Origin: Alcaligenes pakistanensis
GTDB lineage: Bacteria; Pseudomonadota; Gammaproteobacteria; Burkholderiales; Burkholderiaceae_B
Assembly: GCF_014652815.1 (NCBI RefSeq)
Contig: NZ_BMZN01000003.1
Coordinates: forward strand, 637,429-701,428
Direction of reading: 5' to 3'
DNA length: 64,000 bases
In this document: positions 26,401-34,765 of the stretch, one piece after another
Layout: each line of letters opens with the position of its first letter
How positions within the stretch are numbered: the first letter of the stretch is position 1
Position numbers and translations under genes: made by a program
Notes under the pieces: generated by a model
Database searches by the model: none
What the model saw: the letters and a program-made list of their open reading frames with translations, nothing else
Told to the model about the DNA's origin: nothing

Positions 26401-26514
26401 ATGACTCCCGAACAACGCCGTCGCAACCGCCGTCTGGGATTGCTCCTGGCCGTGTTCGTCATTGCCGTCATGGCCTGGACCTTTCTAAAAGGCAGTCAAT
26501 TTTTAGGACAGTGA
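26401..26514 (+). CDS. Small single-span protein of the oxidase operon (cytochrome oxidase small assembly protein type)
   Basis: A 37-residue ORF: an Arg-rich N-terminus (MTPEQRRRNRRLG) followed by one hydrophobic helix (LLLAVFVIAVMAWTFL) and a short polar tail. GGAGG precedes the ATG at 26401, 17 bp after coxA, and its TGA abuts the next ATG. Burkholderiales oxidase operons carry a protein like this, usually just before the cox11 gene. A role in oxidase assembly is inferred from that context only. Confidence 0.75.
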   Translation: MTPEQRRRNRRLGLLLAVFVIAVMAWTFLKGSQFLGQ

Positions 26515-26515
26515 T

Positions 26516-26740
26516 ATGGATGACGATTTTCGGGACCTCACACGGCGCAAGCTCAGTTTTTTCCAGACATTGAAAGCCATTGCCTGGGGATTTTTTGGAG
26601 TCCGTCGTGGCAGCGACCATGAGCAGGACATTGCCAAGATCAATCCGGTCTATCTGATTATTGCCGCCTTGATCGCCACGGTTGTTTTCGTTGTGGGCCT
26701 GATTATGGTGGCCCGCTGGTTCATTGGTCAGGCCAGCTGA
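26516..26740 (+). CDS. DUF2970 membrane protein of the oxidase operon
   Basis: A 74-residue protein with cytoplasmic-looking N-terminus (RRKLSFFQTLKAIAWGFFGVRR) and one strong C-terminal membrane helix (YLIIAALIATVVFVVGLIMV). The stretch KAIAWGFFGVRRGSDHEQD is typical of DUF2970, a family found in betaproteobacterial oxidase operons next to subunit III. It starts one base after the preceding stop. Function unknown, probably accessory to oxidase assembly. Confidence 0.85.
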   Translation: MDDDFRDLTRRKLSFFQTLKAIAWGFFGVRRGSDHEQDIAKINPVYLIIAALIATVVFVVGLIMVARWFIGQAS

Positions 26741-26790
26741 ACCCTGGCCGGATACCGCGCCCCAGGGCACCTGACCCGAAGGAGAACACT

Positions 26791-27666
26791 ATGCATGTCG
26801 AGACTACGGCTCACCCGTCCAAGGCGCCGTATTACTATGTCCCCGGTTTATCGGGGCATCCGGTACGCGCCAGCCTTTCTCTGGGCCTGACGCTGTTGGG
26901 TGCAGCCATCTGGATCAATAATTGGCCCGGTGGCTTCTGGATGTTTCTGGTCGGGATTCTCAGCTTTTTGCTAGTACTGTTTTTCTGGTTCAGCGAAGCG
27001 GTGCAAGAATCCGAAACGGGGCTGAACAGCACGCGTGTCGACATCTCCTACCGTTGGAGCATGTCCTGGTTCATCTTTTCCGAAGTGATGTTTTTTGCGG
27101 CTTTTTTCGGAGCGCTTTGGTATACCCGCGAAATCGCCACGCCGCTGCTCAGCGATCTGGATCACCGCGCCCTGCTCTGGCCGGACTTTGCCGGCACCTG
27201 GCCTAATCAAGGCCCGGCGGGCACAGTAGAGCCCTTCCAGACGGTTGGCCCACTGTGGCTGCCCACCATCAACACCGCTTTGTTGCTGACCTCGGGCGTG
27301 ACCCTGACGATTGCTCACCATGCCTTGCGTGCCAGCAAGCGCAGCGGGGCCATCTTCTGGCTATTCATGACAGTGGCTCTGGGCTTTGCCTTTGTGATCT
27401 GCCAAGCCTATGAATACATGCACGCCTACGCCGAACTGAACCTGAAGTTCACCTCTGGCGCGTATGGGGCCTTGTTCTATATGTTGACGGGCTTTCACGG
27501 CTTTCACGTAATTATTGGTGCCACCATGCTGACGGTGATGCTGATACGGCTGATGCGTGGGCACTTCACGGCCGAACACCACTTTGGTTTTGAAGGTGCA
27601 GCCTGGTACTGGCACTTTGTAGACGTGGTGTGGCTGGGCTTGTATCTCTACGTTTACTGGTTCTAG
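26791..27666 (+). CDS. ctaE: Cytochrome c oxidase subunit III
   Basis: A 291-residue, seven-helix subunit that stabilises subunit I. Characteristic stretches are SWFIFSEVMFFAAFFGALWY, QAYEYMHAYAELNLKFTSGA, GFHGFHVIIGATML and the C-terminal GAAWYWHFVDVVWLGLYLYV. GAAGGAGAA precedes the ATG. It follows DUF2970 by 50 bp; in relatives the cox11 gene usually lies between coxA and this gene. A GC-rich hairpin follows its stop. Confidence 0.97.
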   Translation: MHVETTAHPSKAPYYYVPGLSGHPVRASLSLGLTLLGAAIWINNWPGGFWMFLVGILSFLLVLFFWFSEAVQESETGLNSTRVDISYRWSMSWFIFSEVMFFAAFFGALWYTREIATPLLSDLDHRALLWPDFAGTWPNQGPAGTVEPFQTVGPLWLPTINTALLLTSGVTLTIAHHALRASKRSGAIFWLFMTVALGFAFVICQAYEYMHAYAELNLKFTSGAYGALFYMLTGFHGFHVIIGATMLTVMLIRLMRGHFTAEHHFGFEGAAWYWHFVDVVWLGLYLYVYWF

Positions 27667-27677
27667 CCATTCATGCT

Positions 27678-27707
27678 CCAGGCCCGTGCGGCGGGCCTGG
27701 ATTGTTA
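27678..27707. terminator. Hairpin between subunit III and the convergent DUF2909 gene
   Basis: Perfect 9-bp arms CCAGGCCCG and CGGGCCTGG around a 5-base loop, followed on the plus strand by ATTGTTACTT, a weak U-rich tail. It may partly separate ctaE from the downstream surf1-sco-ctaA-ctaB genes. Confidence 0.5.
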
Positions 27708-27709
27708 CT

Positions 27710-27916
27710 TCACGCCAAAGGCACTCCGGTGCTTTCTATCCAACCCAGGTAATGGGCCAGCAGCACAAACAGGAACAGGGCCACGGATAAGCCCACTCGC
27801 CAGGTCAAGGCATAGGCCATGCGATTGGAATTACCCCGGTCCCGCATCAAATACACCAAGGCCGACCCCAAGGAAACAATAACCCCCAGAAACACGATCA
27901 GGACTAGCACACGCAT
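27710..27916 (-). CDS. DUF2909 twin-transmembrane small protein
   Basis: A 68-residue protein of two hydrophobic helices (VLVLIVFLGVIVSLGSALVY and RVGLSVALFLFVLLAHYLGW) joined by MRDRGNSNRMAYALTW, the typical DUF2909 layout. GGGGGAG lies before the ATG. It runs opposite to the oxidase genes and starts only 28 bp from the divergent surf1 start. DUF2909 proteins commonly lie in oxidase clusters. Function unknown. Confidence 0.85.
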   Translation of the reverse strand: MRVLVLIVFLGVIVSLGSALVYLMRDRGNSNRMAYALTWRVGLSVALFLFVLLAHYLGWIESTGVPLA

Positions 27917-27944
27917 TACGTCTCCCCCGCTTCAGGTTGAATTG

Positions 27945-28727
27945 ATGTCCAGCAACAATCCTCGTTCTTCTCCGACTCGATCCCTGCTTGCCCTGGTTTG
28001 TCTGGGTTTGCTGATGCTGCTGTTCATTAGCCTGGGACGCTGGCAACTGAGCCGCGCACAGGAACGTCAAAGCTTGGCACAACAAATAGAACAAGGCCGC
28101 CAACAAGCCCCCCTTCATATTGATTCCCAGGCCAGCCTGGATAAAGGTGCTCTGTGGCAATCTGTCGCCCTGCACGGTTCCTGGCGCAGTGAGTTAACTG
28201 TACTCCTGGATAATCGCAATTTCAAAGGTAAGCCGGGCTACTGGATTGCCACCCCGTTTGTGCTGGATGAGGGCGATTTGGCAGGCTCCAGCCTCTTGGT
28301 GCTACGTGGTTGGCTACCGCGCGAACCCGGGCAAACCCCTAAGGTTCCGGTCGCGCCAAGCGGCCCTGAAACCATTTCTGGCGAATTAATGGAGCGTGTC
28401 CCGCGTCTGTTTGAGCTGGGCAGCAGCCCCTTGCCCGAGCACTTGCCCAGCCCTTCCGGGATTGCGCCCGTCGTACAGAATCTGGCCTTGGAAGATCTGC
28501 GTACACGCACCGATCTGCCCGTGCTGCCGCGTGTGCTAGCACAGACCGCTCCTGCCTCTGAATTACTGACAGACTGGCCTGACCCGAATATCGATTTTGA
28601 AAAGAACCGGGGCTATGCCCTGCAATGGTTCGGTTTTGCCCTGATTGCCCTGTGTGCCTGGATCGGTGTAGCGTGGAAATGGCTGCGACGCTCCAGGCCC
28701 AACTCTGCTCCTACAAGGAAAACCTGA
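27945..28727 (+). CDS. SURF1-family oxidase assembly protein
   Basis: A 260-residue inner-membrane protein with the N-terminal helix (ALVCLGLLMLLFISLGRWQL), a periplasmic domain with FKGKPGYWIATPF and LRGWLPRE, and the C-terminal helix preceded by PDPNIDFEKNRGYALQWFGF, the classic SURF1 signature. It takes part in haem A insertion into subunit I. The frame stays open to 27819 but that extension would overlap the divergent DUF2909 gene, so the ATG at 27945 (AGGTTG upstream) is chosen. Confidence 0.93.
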   Translation: MSSNNPRSSPTRSLLALVCLGLLMLLFISLGRWQLSRAQERQSLAQQIEQGRQQAPLHIDSQASLDKGALWQSVALHGSWRSELTVLLDNRNFKGKPGYWIATPFVLDEGDLAGSSLLVLRGWLPREPGQTPKVPVAPSGPETISGELMERVPRLFELGSSPLPEHLPSPSGIAPVVQNLALEDLRTRTDLPVLPRVLAQTAPASELLTDWPDPNIDFEKNRGYALQWFGFALIALCAWIGVAWKWLRRSRPNSAPTRKT

Positions 28728-28728
28728 C

Positions 28729-29358
28729 GTGGACACGACTCAATCCCCTGCCCGCCCGCGTTCCATGACCCCGCTGTATCTGCTGATCGCAATCAGCCTG
28801 GCACCGGTACTGTTCGCGTTGGCGGCTTACTACCTGCCTTCGCTAGGGTTACGGCCCGATGAAAGCAATGCCTATGGTCAATTGATTGAGCCTCAACGCA
28901 GCACACCAGATGCCAGCGCCCTGGCCCTGCATAATCTGCAAGGCGAAGCCTTTGATCTGCAATCCCTACGTGGCCGCTGGGTACTGCTCAGTGCCGACGA
29001 AAGCGCCTGCCCGGAAAGTTGTGTGCGCAAGCTGTTTATCCTGCGCAACTCTCATGCCAGCCAAGGCAAAAATGTGGAGCGTCTGGCCCGCGTCTGGTTT
29101 GTGACCGACCAGGGCCAGCCCTCGGCACAGGTTCTGGAAGCCTATAGGGGCACGCACATGCTGCGTGCCGACCCTCGCCAGCTGGCCGCTTTCCTAAGCC
29201 CTGGCGCCGTGGATAACACCCCTGAGCAGGCCGTGAAAAATGGCATGTGGATCATCGACCCCAATGGCAATTTGATGATGCTGTTCCCCGGCGATGCCGA
29301 CCCCCTTAAGGTCCGCACCGATATACGCAAGCTGCTGACCAATTCGCGGATTGGATAA
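28729..29358 (+). CDS. Sco-like thioredoxin-fold membrane protein of the oxidase operon
   Basis: A 209-residue protein with one N-terminal membrane helix (MTPLYLLIAISLAPVLFALA) and a periplasmic thioredoxin-like domain. CPESC near residue 94 matches the CxxxC copper or redox motif of Sco proteins, and GMWIIDPNGNLMMLFP is the Sco-like C-terminal beta hairpin. I do not see the usual distal Sco histidine, so copper binding is uncertain and a thiol-disulfide role for CuA is equally possible. It starts at GTG with AAGGAAAA upstream, one base after the surf1 stop. Confidence 0.8.
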   Translation: MDTTQSPARPRSMTPLYLLIAISLAPVLFALAAYYLPSLGLRPDESNAYGQLIEPQRSTPDASALALHNLQGEAFDLQSLRGRWVLLSADESACPESCVRKLFILRNSHASQGKNVERLARVWFVTDQGQPSAQVLEAYRGTHMLRADPRQLAAFLSPGAVDNTPEQAVKNGMWIIDPNGNLMMLFPGDADPLKVRTDIRKLLTNSRIG

Positions 29359-29361
29359 AGC

Positions 29362-30435
29362 ATGGCCGATATACGCCAACGCTACCGCAAGCTGGTCTAC
29401 CTGACCTGGTTTCTGACCCTGGACTTGATCATGTTCGGTGCCTTTGTGCGCTTGACCGACTCGGGCCTGGGCTGCCCGGACTGGCCCGGTTGCTATGGCA
29501 AGCTCAGCCCTTTGGGCGCGGGTGCACATATTGAGCAGGCGTACCAAGCCATGCCCTACGGTCCCGTCAGCTGGGGCAAAGCCTGGATCGAGATGATTCA
29601 CCGTTATGTGGGCGCGGCGTTGGGCATGTTGATTATTGCCATCGTCTGGATGGCCTGGCGGCACCGCCATACCTTGGGGCACTCGGCCAAGCTGGCCCTG
29701 TTCACCTTGTTGGCGGTATGCGTGCAAGGTGCCTTTGGCGCCTGGACCGTGACCCACAAGCTGATGCCCATTATCGTCACCACCCACTTGCTGGGCGGCA
29801 TGAGCGTCCTGGCCTTGATGACCTGGCTGGCCGTACGGGAGAACCCCGGCCCGCCCGTTAACCCGCTTACCCGCCGCTGGCGGCCCTGGCTGATCGGTGC
29901 ATTTATCTTGCTAACGCTACAAATTGGCCTGGGCGGTTGGGTCAGCACCAATTACGCGGCGCTAGCCTGCATGGACTTCCCCCAGTGCCACGGCCAATGG
30001 ATACCCGAGATGGATCTGCATGGCGGATTCTCGCTTTTCCGGGCGCTGGGTGAACTGCCTTCCGGCGAGATGATTTCCCAGGCAGCCCTGACCGCCATTC
30101 ATTGGATACACCGCAATATGGCGTTTCTGGTCTTTCTGGTTTTAGGTTCGCTCGCCTGGAAACTACGTGCGGATCCTGTGCTGCGCCGCCCCGCAACGCT
30201 GGTGCTTTTATTGCTGCTGGCCCAGCTCATCACGGGGTTAACCACGATCTTTTTCCAATGGCCTCTTTTGATTGCCGTCCTGCATAATGGGGGGGCTGCC
30301 GGTCTCGTTTTATGCTGCGTCACCCTGTTGGTACGGCTTTCCCGCAAGTCGACTGTCCCCCAAGGAATACAGTATGACAAACACCGCTACCCTGGCTCCC
30401 GCCTCGCTCCTGCGCCAGTATCTGGTACTGACTAA
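29362..30435 (+). CDS. ctaA: Haem A synthase (COX15/CtaA family)
   Basis: Oxidises the C8 methyl of haem O to give haem A. It is 357 residues with about eight helices in two pseudo-repeats. The four haem-ligand histidines are visible in [31 protein letters not shown] and VLHNGGAAG. The loop [16 protein letters not shown] and its repeat [11 protein letters not shown] are characteristic. It starts 3 bp after the Sco-like gene. The last 20 residues are encoded inside the start of ctaB (62-bp overlap) and appear to be a poorly constrained tail. Confidence 0.95.
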   Translation: MADIRQRYRKLVYLTWFLTLDLIMFGAFVRLTDSGLGCPDWPGCYGKLSPLGAGAHIEQAYQAMPYGPVSWGKAWIEMIHRYVGAALGMLIIAIVWMAWRHRHTLGHSAKLALFTLLAVCVQGAFGAWTVTHKLMPIIVTTHLLGGMSVLALMTWLAVRENPGPPVNPLTRRWRPWLIGAFILLTLQIGLGGWVSTNYAALACMDFPQCHGQWIPEMDLHGGFSLFRALGELPSGEMISQAALTAIHWIHRNMAFLVFLVLGSLAWKLRADPVLRRPATLVLLLLLAQLITGLTTIFFQWPLLIAVLHNGGAAGLVLCCVTLLVRLSRKSTVPQGIQYDKHRYPGSRLAPAPVSGTD

Positions 30436-31267
30436 ACCAAGAGTCACCCAGCTGGCTGTTTTCTGTGCCGTTATCGGCATGTTTCTGGCTGCTCCCGGCC
30501 TGCCCGATCCGGGCACCGTGGTCGCGGGCACGCTAGGCATATGGATGCTGGCCGCCGCGGCCTTTGCCATCAACTGCCTGATCGAAAGCCAGATCGATGC
30601 CCGTATGCTGCGCACCGCCAGACGCGGCACCGCACGCGGCACCATTACCTCGCCTCAAGTACTGGCCATGTCGGGCTTGCTGGGCGGTACAGGCATGCTG
30701 GTGCTGTACTACTGGGTAAACCCGCTAACCATGTGGCTGACTCTAGCTACCTTTATTGGTTACGCCGTTATCTACACCGTCATCCTCAAACCCCTGACGC
30801 CACAAAACATTGTGATCGGTGGTTTGTCCGGTGCCATGCCGCCAGCTTTGGGCTGGGCTGCAATTGCCAACGCCGTACCGGCGGAAGCCTGGTTGCTGGT
30901 GTTGATTATCTTCATCTGGACGCCCCCACATTTCTGGGCCTTGGCCCTGTACCGTCAGCACGACTACCAGCGCTCGGGCCTGCCCATGTTGCCCGTCACG
31001 CATGGAAAGACCTTCACCACCTTGCATGTGCTCCTCTACAGCTACATTCTGATGGCCTCTAGCCTGCTGCCGTTCATCATCCGCATGAGCGGCCTGCTGT
31101 ATCTGGCAGCGGCCATCTTGCTGGGTGCGCGCTTCATTCAATACGCCCATCAGCTACACCGTAATTACAGCGACGAGCTGTCCCGCAAGCTGTTCCGCTT
31201 CTCTATTATTTATCTGGCCGTGCTGTTTGGGGCTTTGCTGCTGGATCACTGGGTACGGTTGATCTGA
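30374..31267 (+). CDS. ctaB: Protohaem IX farnesyltransferase (haem O synthase)
   Basis: Adds a farnesyl group to haem B, giving haem O for CtaA. It is a 297-residue UbiA-superfamily membrane enzyme. The first Asp-rich motif appears as [19 protein letters not shown], where the first Asp of the common NxxxD pattern is Glu. [20 protein letters not shown], here read as [20 protein letters not shown], is the second conserved region. The frame is open further upstream, but AAGGAA precedes the ATG at 30374, which begins the typical [20 protein letters not shown]. It ends just before a strong bidirectional terminator. Confidence 0.95.
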   Translation: MTNTATLAPASLLRQYLVLTKPRVTQLAVFCAVIGMFLAAPGLPDPGTVVAGTLGIWMLAAAAFAINCLIESQIDARMLRTARRGTARGTITSPQVLAMSGLLGGTGMLVLYYWVNPLTMWLTLATFIGYAVIYTVILKPLTPQNIVIGGLSGAMPPALGWAAIANAVPAEAWLLVLIIFIWTPPHFWALALYRQHDYQRSGLPMLPVTHGKTFTTLHVLLYSYILMASSLLPFIIRMSGLLYLAAAILLGARFIQYAHQLHRNYSDELSRKLFRFSIIYLAVLFGALLLDHWVRLI

Positions 31268-31280
31268 TCCAGCTTCCTAT

Positions 31281-31312
31281 AAAAAAGCGAGCCAGATTGG
31301 CTCGCTTTTTTT
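31281..31312. terminator. Bidirectional intrinsic terminator between ctaB and the antiporter gene
   Basis: GCGAGCCA and TGGCTCGC form a perfect stem around GAT, with six A bases before and seven T bases after, so it gives U runs on both strands. It overlaps the stop codon of the minus-strand antiporter. Confidence 0.92.
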
Positions 31313-33935
31313 ATACCTCTGCTTGCTGCTGTGCTGACTGCTCCGCCCAATTAGGAGGCAATGGTGGCCCCACAAAGTTTTCCGCCTCGCTCAAGGCATG
31401 AGCCAGACCAAACAAGGGGGGGAGCTCTTCATGTTGACGCTGGCCGGATTCAAATTCCTGCCACACTTGATAAGCCCGTTGCCGCTGACGCACGACGGCC
31501 TCGATCTTTTCGCTGAAACCCGGGTCTTTACCCCTCAGGGTATCGAAGTCACGCTCGGTCAGCATCAACAAGCGGCTATAGCCCAAGGAACGCACTGTTC
31601 CTGCGTAATCGATATGCTCCAGCACCCCGACCTCGCCTATCGTCTGGCCCGTCCCTAGTTCGACCAGACTGCCATCGGGCAAGGTCAGCTCCAAAGCACC
31701 CGAGGCCACAAAATACATGACCCGCATGCCACCGTAGCGCAAATGAATGGTCTGGTCCGGCAGGGCCAGACGCGGACGCAAACGTCGCGCCAGATCTTTT
31801 TTGGCTTGCTCGGAAATACCGTCGAACATGGGCACCTGCGCGATCAACTCCATGGCGCTCATGGTCATGTCCAAGGTGGGCCGCTCGTCCAGATAGCGCC
31901 AGCGTTGCGTGATCTGTTTAACCAGATCCGCGTACATCTCGCTGGTAATCAAGGAGTGCGACAACATGGTGCGATAGTGGGCCCGTTCCTGCGAGGCCGC
32001 CACACGTGCCAAATAGGACTCTTGTAGCCACTGCGCGAACACAGGGTATTGCAGCGTCAAAGAGTGCAAGGCATCTTCCAATTGGGACAAACGCAGCTGA
32101 TGAGCCTGCACAATCGTGCCAGTAGCGGGTTGTCCCAATAAGGGGGCCAGCTCGGTTTGGGCAAAGCGGATAAGGCGCTGGGCGACGGAGCGCTTGGCAA
32201 TCAAATTGGAGAAGCGTTTGTCCAATTCCCGTACCAGCCAACCTTGCATCCCAAAGAGATAATGCAATCGCAAGGCTGCACGGAAGCCTCGGGAATAGCG
32301 CAGATCGTTGGCAATAGCTGCCTCAAAACCGGCCAGTCCAGCTAAGCGCACCGTGTCGTTCATACGCTCTGCCCGGCTTAACAACGACTCGGCAGTTTTC
32401 CAGTCCACAATCTGCGATTTAAGCAGTTCGTAAAACAGTTCTACTTCGCGGGCCGACAAAATAGCCATGCCCATTTTTACTTTCTGTGCCTCAGTCAAAC
32501 TTTGAATCTGGCCCGATGCCACACCCGCCTGACTGGCATCAAAGACGGTACATAAACGCTCGATAACTTGTGGTTTGATCTGCTCTTGCCGACCCAGCTC
32601 CTCGGTCTTGTCGCGCAGTTCTTCCAAGGCCAGACTCACCGCCTGATCCCGTAAATGACGCTCCAGAGGGGTCAGCTGATTCAGCCCTAAACGGCGAATC
32701 AATGGTCGCAGGCTGATCCCGTTCACAAACAGAGTCAGCAGCACAAAACCCGTAGTCGCCACACCAATGAACTGACGCACATCGTGAGGAATTGCGTGTT
32801 GCTCTGTTACCGCCAGCGCTAGTGCCAAGGAGACAGCACCGCGCAAACCACCCCACAGAATCACGACCCGATAAGGACGGCTGACTCGAGTGCCAAAGCG
32901 CGTGCGCCCCAGTAAGGGCAACACGCCAAACACCATAGCGGCGCGGGCAAGCAGTGTCACTACAAACAGCAAAACCACCAAGCCAATCTGCATCCACGTA
33001 ATTTCGGCCATCAGGCGCGGAATCAGCATGGCGGCAAACAAAAAGATCAGGGAATTGGCCAGGAACCCCATCTGGGTCCAGGAGCTGCTGAGCAGTTCAA
33101 AGGTAGCGGGCGACATGCGCGTGCGGCCGGTAGAACCGACCACCAGCCCAGAGATAACCGTTGCCACCACGCCAGACACACCCAGATAGTGCTCGGAGAC
33201 AAAGAAGGCGAGGTATGCCAAGGAAATTGTTAGTGTGACTTCGGCCGCAGGCCAGCCACGCAAAAGCACAAATAAACCGCTGGCCAGACGTCCCATCAGA
33301 AATCCAGCGACCCCGCCGCCCAGAAAGCTGAATAGAAAGCTACCCAGCACCGTGCTGCCGCTTAATTCACCACCACCGGTCAACACCGCTAACAACACGG
33401 AATACAGGGCAATGGACGCCGCATCGTTAAACAGGGCCTCGCCTTCCACCAGGGTAGACAAGCGTTTGGGTGCTCCCACTTCGCGGAAAATACCTACCAC
33501 GGCCACAGGATCGGTCGTGGCCACAATCGCGCCCAGCATCAGACACACGACCAGGCCATAGGAAGAGGCGGCGTTAAGGGCATAGCCCACGGCAAAGGTA
33601 CAGACCACCACCGCCACAATCGCCATCATAAGGATGGCACCGATATCGTCGAGCAGCCGGCGCAGGTTCATAGCCAGCGAGGTCTCGAACAACAAGATGG
33701 GCAGGAAGGCGTAGAGAAAGGTATCGGAGGAGATGTCGAAGGCTTGCAGGGTGTCCAGGAAGTCCGACACCATCTTGGGTGCCCAGGCATGCAAGTGCAG
33801 CAAAATACCCAGTACAAAACCGATTAAGGCCAGAAGGACAGAGTACGGCAGTCGCAAGCGTCCAGCCAAAGGCGGCATAAAGGCAACCAGCCCCAACAGG
33901 CCTGCCAATCCAAAAACAAACTGCCCAATCTGCAT
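31311..33935 (-). CDS. CPA1 Na+/H+ antiporter with C-terminal cyclic-nucleotide-binding-like domain
   Basis: An 874-residue protein. The first 400 residues form a 12-13 helix CPA1 exchanger with ATTDPVAVVGIFREVGAPKR and EGEALFNDAASI (Asp-Pro and Asn-Asp ion-site motifs). A long cytoplasmic helical region follows (about 400-700), then a cNMP-binding-like domain (about 715-810, ALPDQTIHLRYGGMRVMYFV, GTGQTIGEVGVLEH). This layout recalls plant SOS1 and sperm NHE. The domain keeps the GE pair but the phosphate-binding RT arginine is not evident, so ligand binding is unproven. The start at 33935 (AAGGATG upstream) is preferred over in-frame codons to 34019. Confidence 0.9.
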   Translation of the reverse strand: MQIGQFVFGLAGLLGLVAFMPPLAGRLRLPYSVLLALIGFVLGILLHLHAWAPKMVSDFLDTLQAFDISSDTFLYAFLPILLFETSLAMNLRRLLDDIGAILMMAIVAVVVCTFAVGYALNAASSYGLVVCLMLGAIVATTDPVAVVGIFREVGAPKRLSTLVEGEALFNDAASIALYSVLLAVLTGGGELSGSTVLGSFLFSFLGGGVAGFLMGRLASGLFVLLRGWPAAEVTLTISLAYLAFFVSEHYLGVSGVVATVISGLVVGSTGRTRMSPATFELLSSSWTQMGFLANSLIFLFAAMLIPRLMAEITWMQIGLVVLLFVVTLLARAAMVFGVLPLLGRTRFGTRVSRPYRVVILWGGLRGAVSLALALAVTEQHAIPHDVRQFIGVATTGFVLLTLFVNGISLRPLIRRLGLNQLTPLERHLRDQAVSLALEELRDKTEELGRQEQIKPQVIERLCTVFDASQAGVASGQIQSLTEAQKVKMGMAILSAREVELFYELLKSQIVDWKTAESLLSRAERMNDTVRLAGLAGFEAAIANDLRYSRGFRAALRLHYLFGMQGWLVRELDKRFSNLIAKRSVAQRLIRFAQTELAPLLGQPATGTIVQAHQLRLSQLEDALHSLTLQYPVFAQWLQESYLARVAASQERAHYRTMLSHSLITSEMYADLVKQITQRWRYLDERPTLDMTMSAMELIAQVPMFDGISEQAKKDLARRLRPRLALPDQTIHLRYGGMRVMYFVASGALELTLPDGSLVELGTGQTIGEVGVLEHIDYAGTVRSLGYSRLLMLTERDFDTLRGKDPGFSEKIEAVVRQRQRAYQVWQEFESGQRQHEELPPLFGLAHALSEAENFVGPPLPPNWAEQSAQQQAEV

Positions 33936-34194
33936 CGCGACATCCTTTGTCATCTGCATTGAGTCGATCGGCATGTGCATACGCATCCAGGCATTGCCCT
34001 GGGCAGGCCAGATCGGCACGGAAAATCCCCCCGCTTTCCGTATGAATCAGGATAGCGCCTTTTTCTTGCAGTACAGCCGCCGAATTACCTTTTTCTAGCA
34101 AAATTTACTTTTATTGGCCTATGGCTTGGCAAAGAGAAACACACAGTGACATCGGCGGTGTACTAAGGCGGCTCACTCTCTGCGCCAGCGCAAA

Positions 34195-34221
34195 TTGAAG
34201 ACAGAAATAACTCGTTATACT
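34195..34221 (+). promoter_or_regulatory. Promoter immediately before the DUF2946-copper receptor genes
   Basis: TTGAAG and TATACT are spaced by 15 bp. The -10 hexamer ends 8 bp before the DUF2946 ATG, so transcription would begin within a few bases of the start codon. No ribosome site precedes that ATG. The rest of the 294-bp gap back to the antiporter shows nothing clear. Confidence 0.5.
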
Positions 34222-34229
34222 TTCGCATC

Positions 34230-34667
34230 ATGAAGTTCACGCGCACCTTCCTCGCTGCGACAAACTGGCCCCCTCGTTTGGGCCTGTGCTTGTTGCTGCT
34301 GGCCTTGGTGCTGCGCGGAATCGTGCCAGCCGGCTATATGCCCAAGCAGACCGAGCAAGGTTACGCCCTGGCCTTCTGTCTGCCCTCGGGGCAAAGCTTG
34401 CCGCCCGAAATGCTGCGGCATTGGGCCGCGCTCTTAGGTGATGACGCCGCATCCCATTCGGATGAAGCCACGACCAGCGCAACCTGTCCGTTTTGCGTAA
34501 TGCTGCAAGCGGCGCTGACGCCTACGCCTGTGGCTCTCTTGGCCCCCTTGAACGTAGGCCAATCCCGCCCTTTCCTGCTGCCCCCGCTTAATCCTGCACT
34601 GGCCCAGGCCTTTATTCGTGGCCCACCTGTGGGGCAACGCGCCCCGCCCGCTTTTCTTCCTGCCTGA
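34230..34667 (+). CDS. DUF2946 family protein, copper-associated
   Basis: A 145-residue protein with an N-terminal membrane helix (LGLCLLLLALVLRGIVPAGY), a central CPFC pair (TCPFCVMLQ) and the C-terminal family tail FIRGPPVGQRAPPAF. DUF2946 proteins typically precede TonB-dependent copper receptors or copper genes, as here. The cysteine pair suggests metal handling (inference). No ribosome site is visible before the ATG. The receptor starts 98 bp downstream. Confidence 0.85.
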   Translation: MKFTRTFLAATNWPPRLGLCLLLLALVLRGIVPAGYMPKQTEQGYALAFCLPSGQSLPPEMLRHWAALLGDDAASHSDEATTSATCPFCVMLQAALTPTPVALLAPLNVGQSRPFLLPPLNPALAQAFIRGPPVGQRAPPAFLPA

Positions 34668-34765
34668 TTCCCCGCGTTCGGCCCTGCCGCTACGCCAACT
34701 ATCTTTTGCTGCCATCGACCAAGCGGACTTGCCGCTGGACGGTGGCCGCCCTTCGGAATTTAGTC

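Noticed and set aside
30533-30662. Altered Asp-rich motif in CtaB (Glu in place of the first Asp) as a possible loss of function
   Set aside because: Similar NCLxE patterns appear to be usual in betaproteobacterial haem O synthases, and the rest of the active region is intact.
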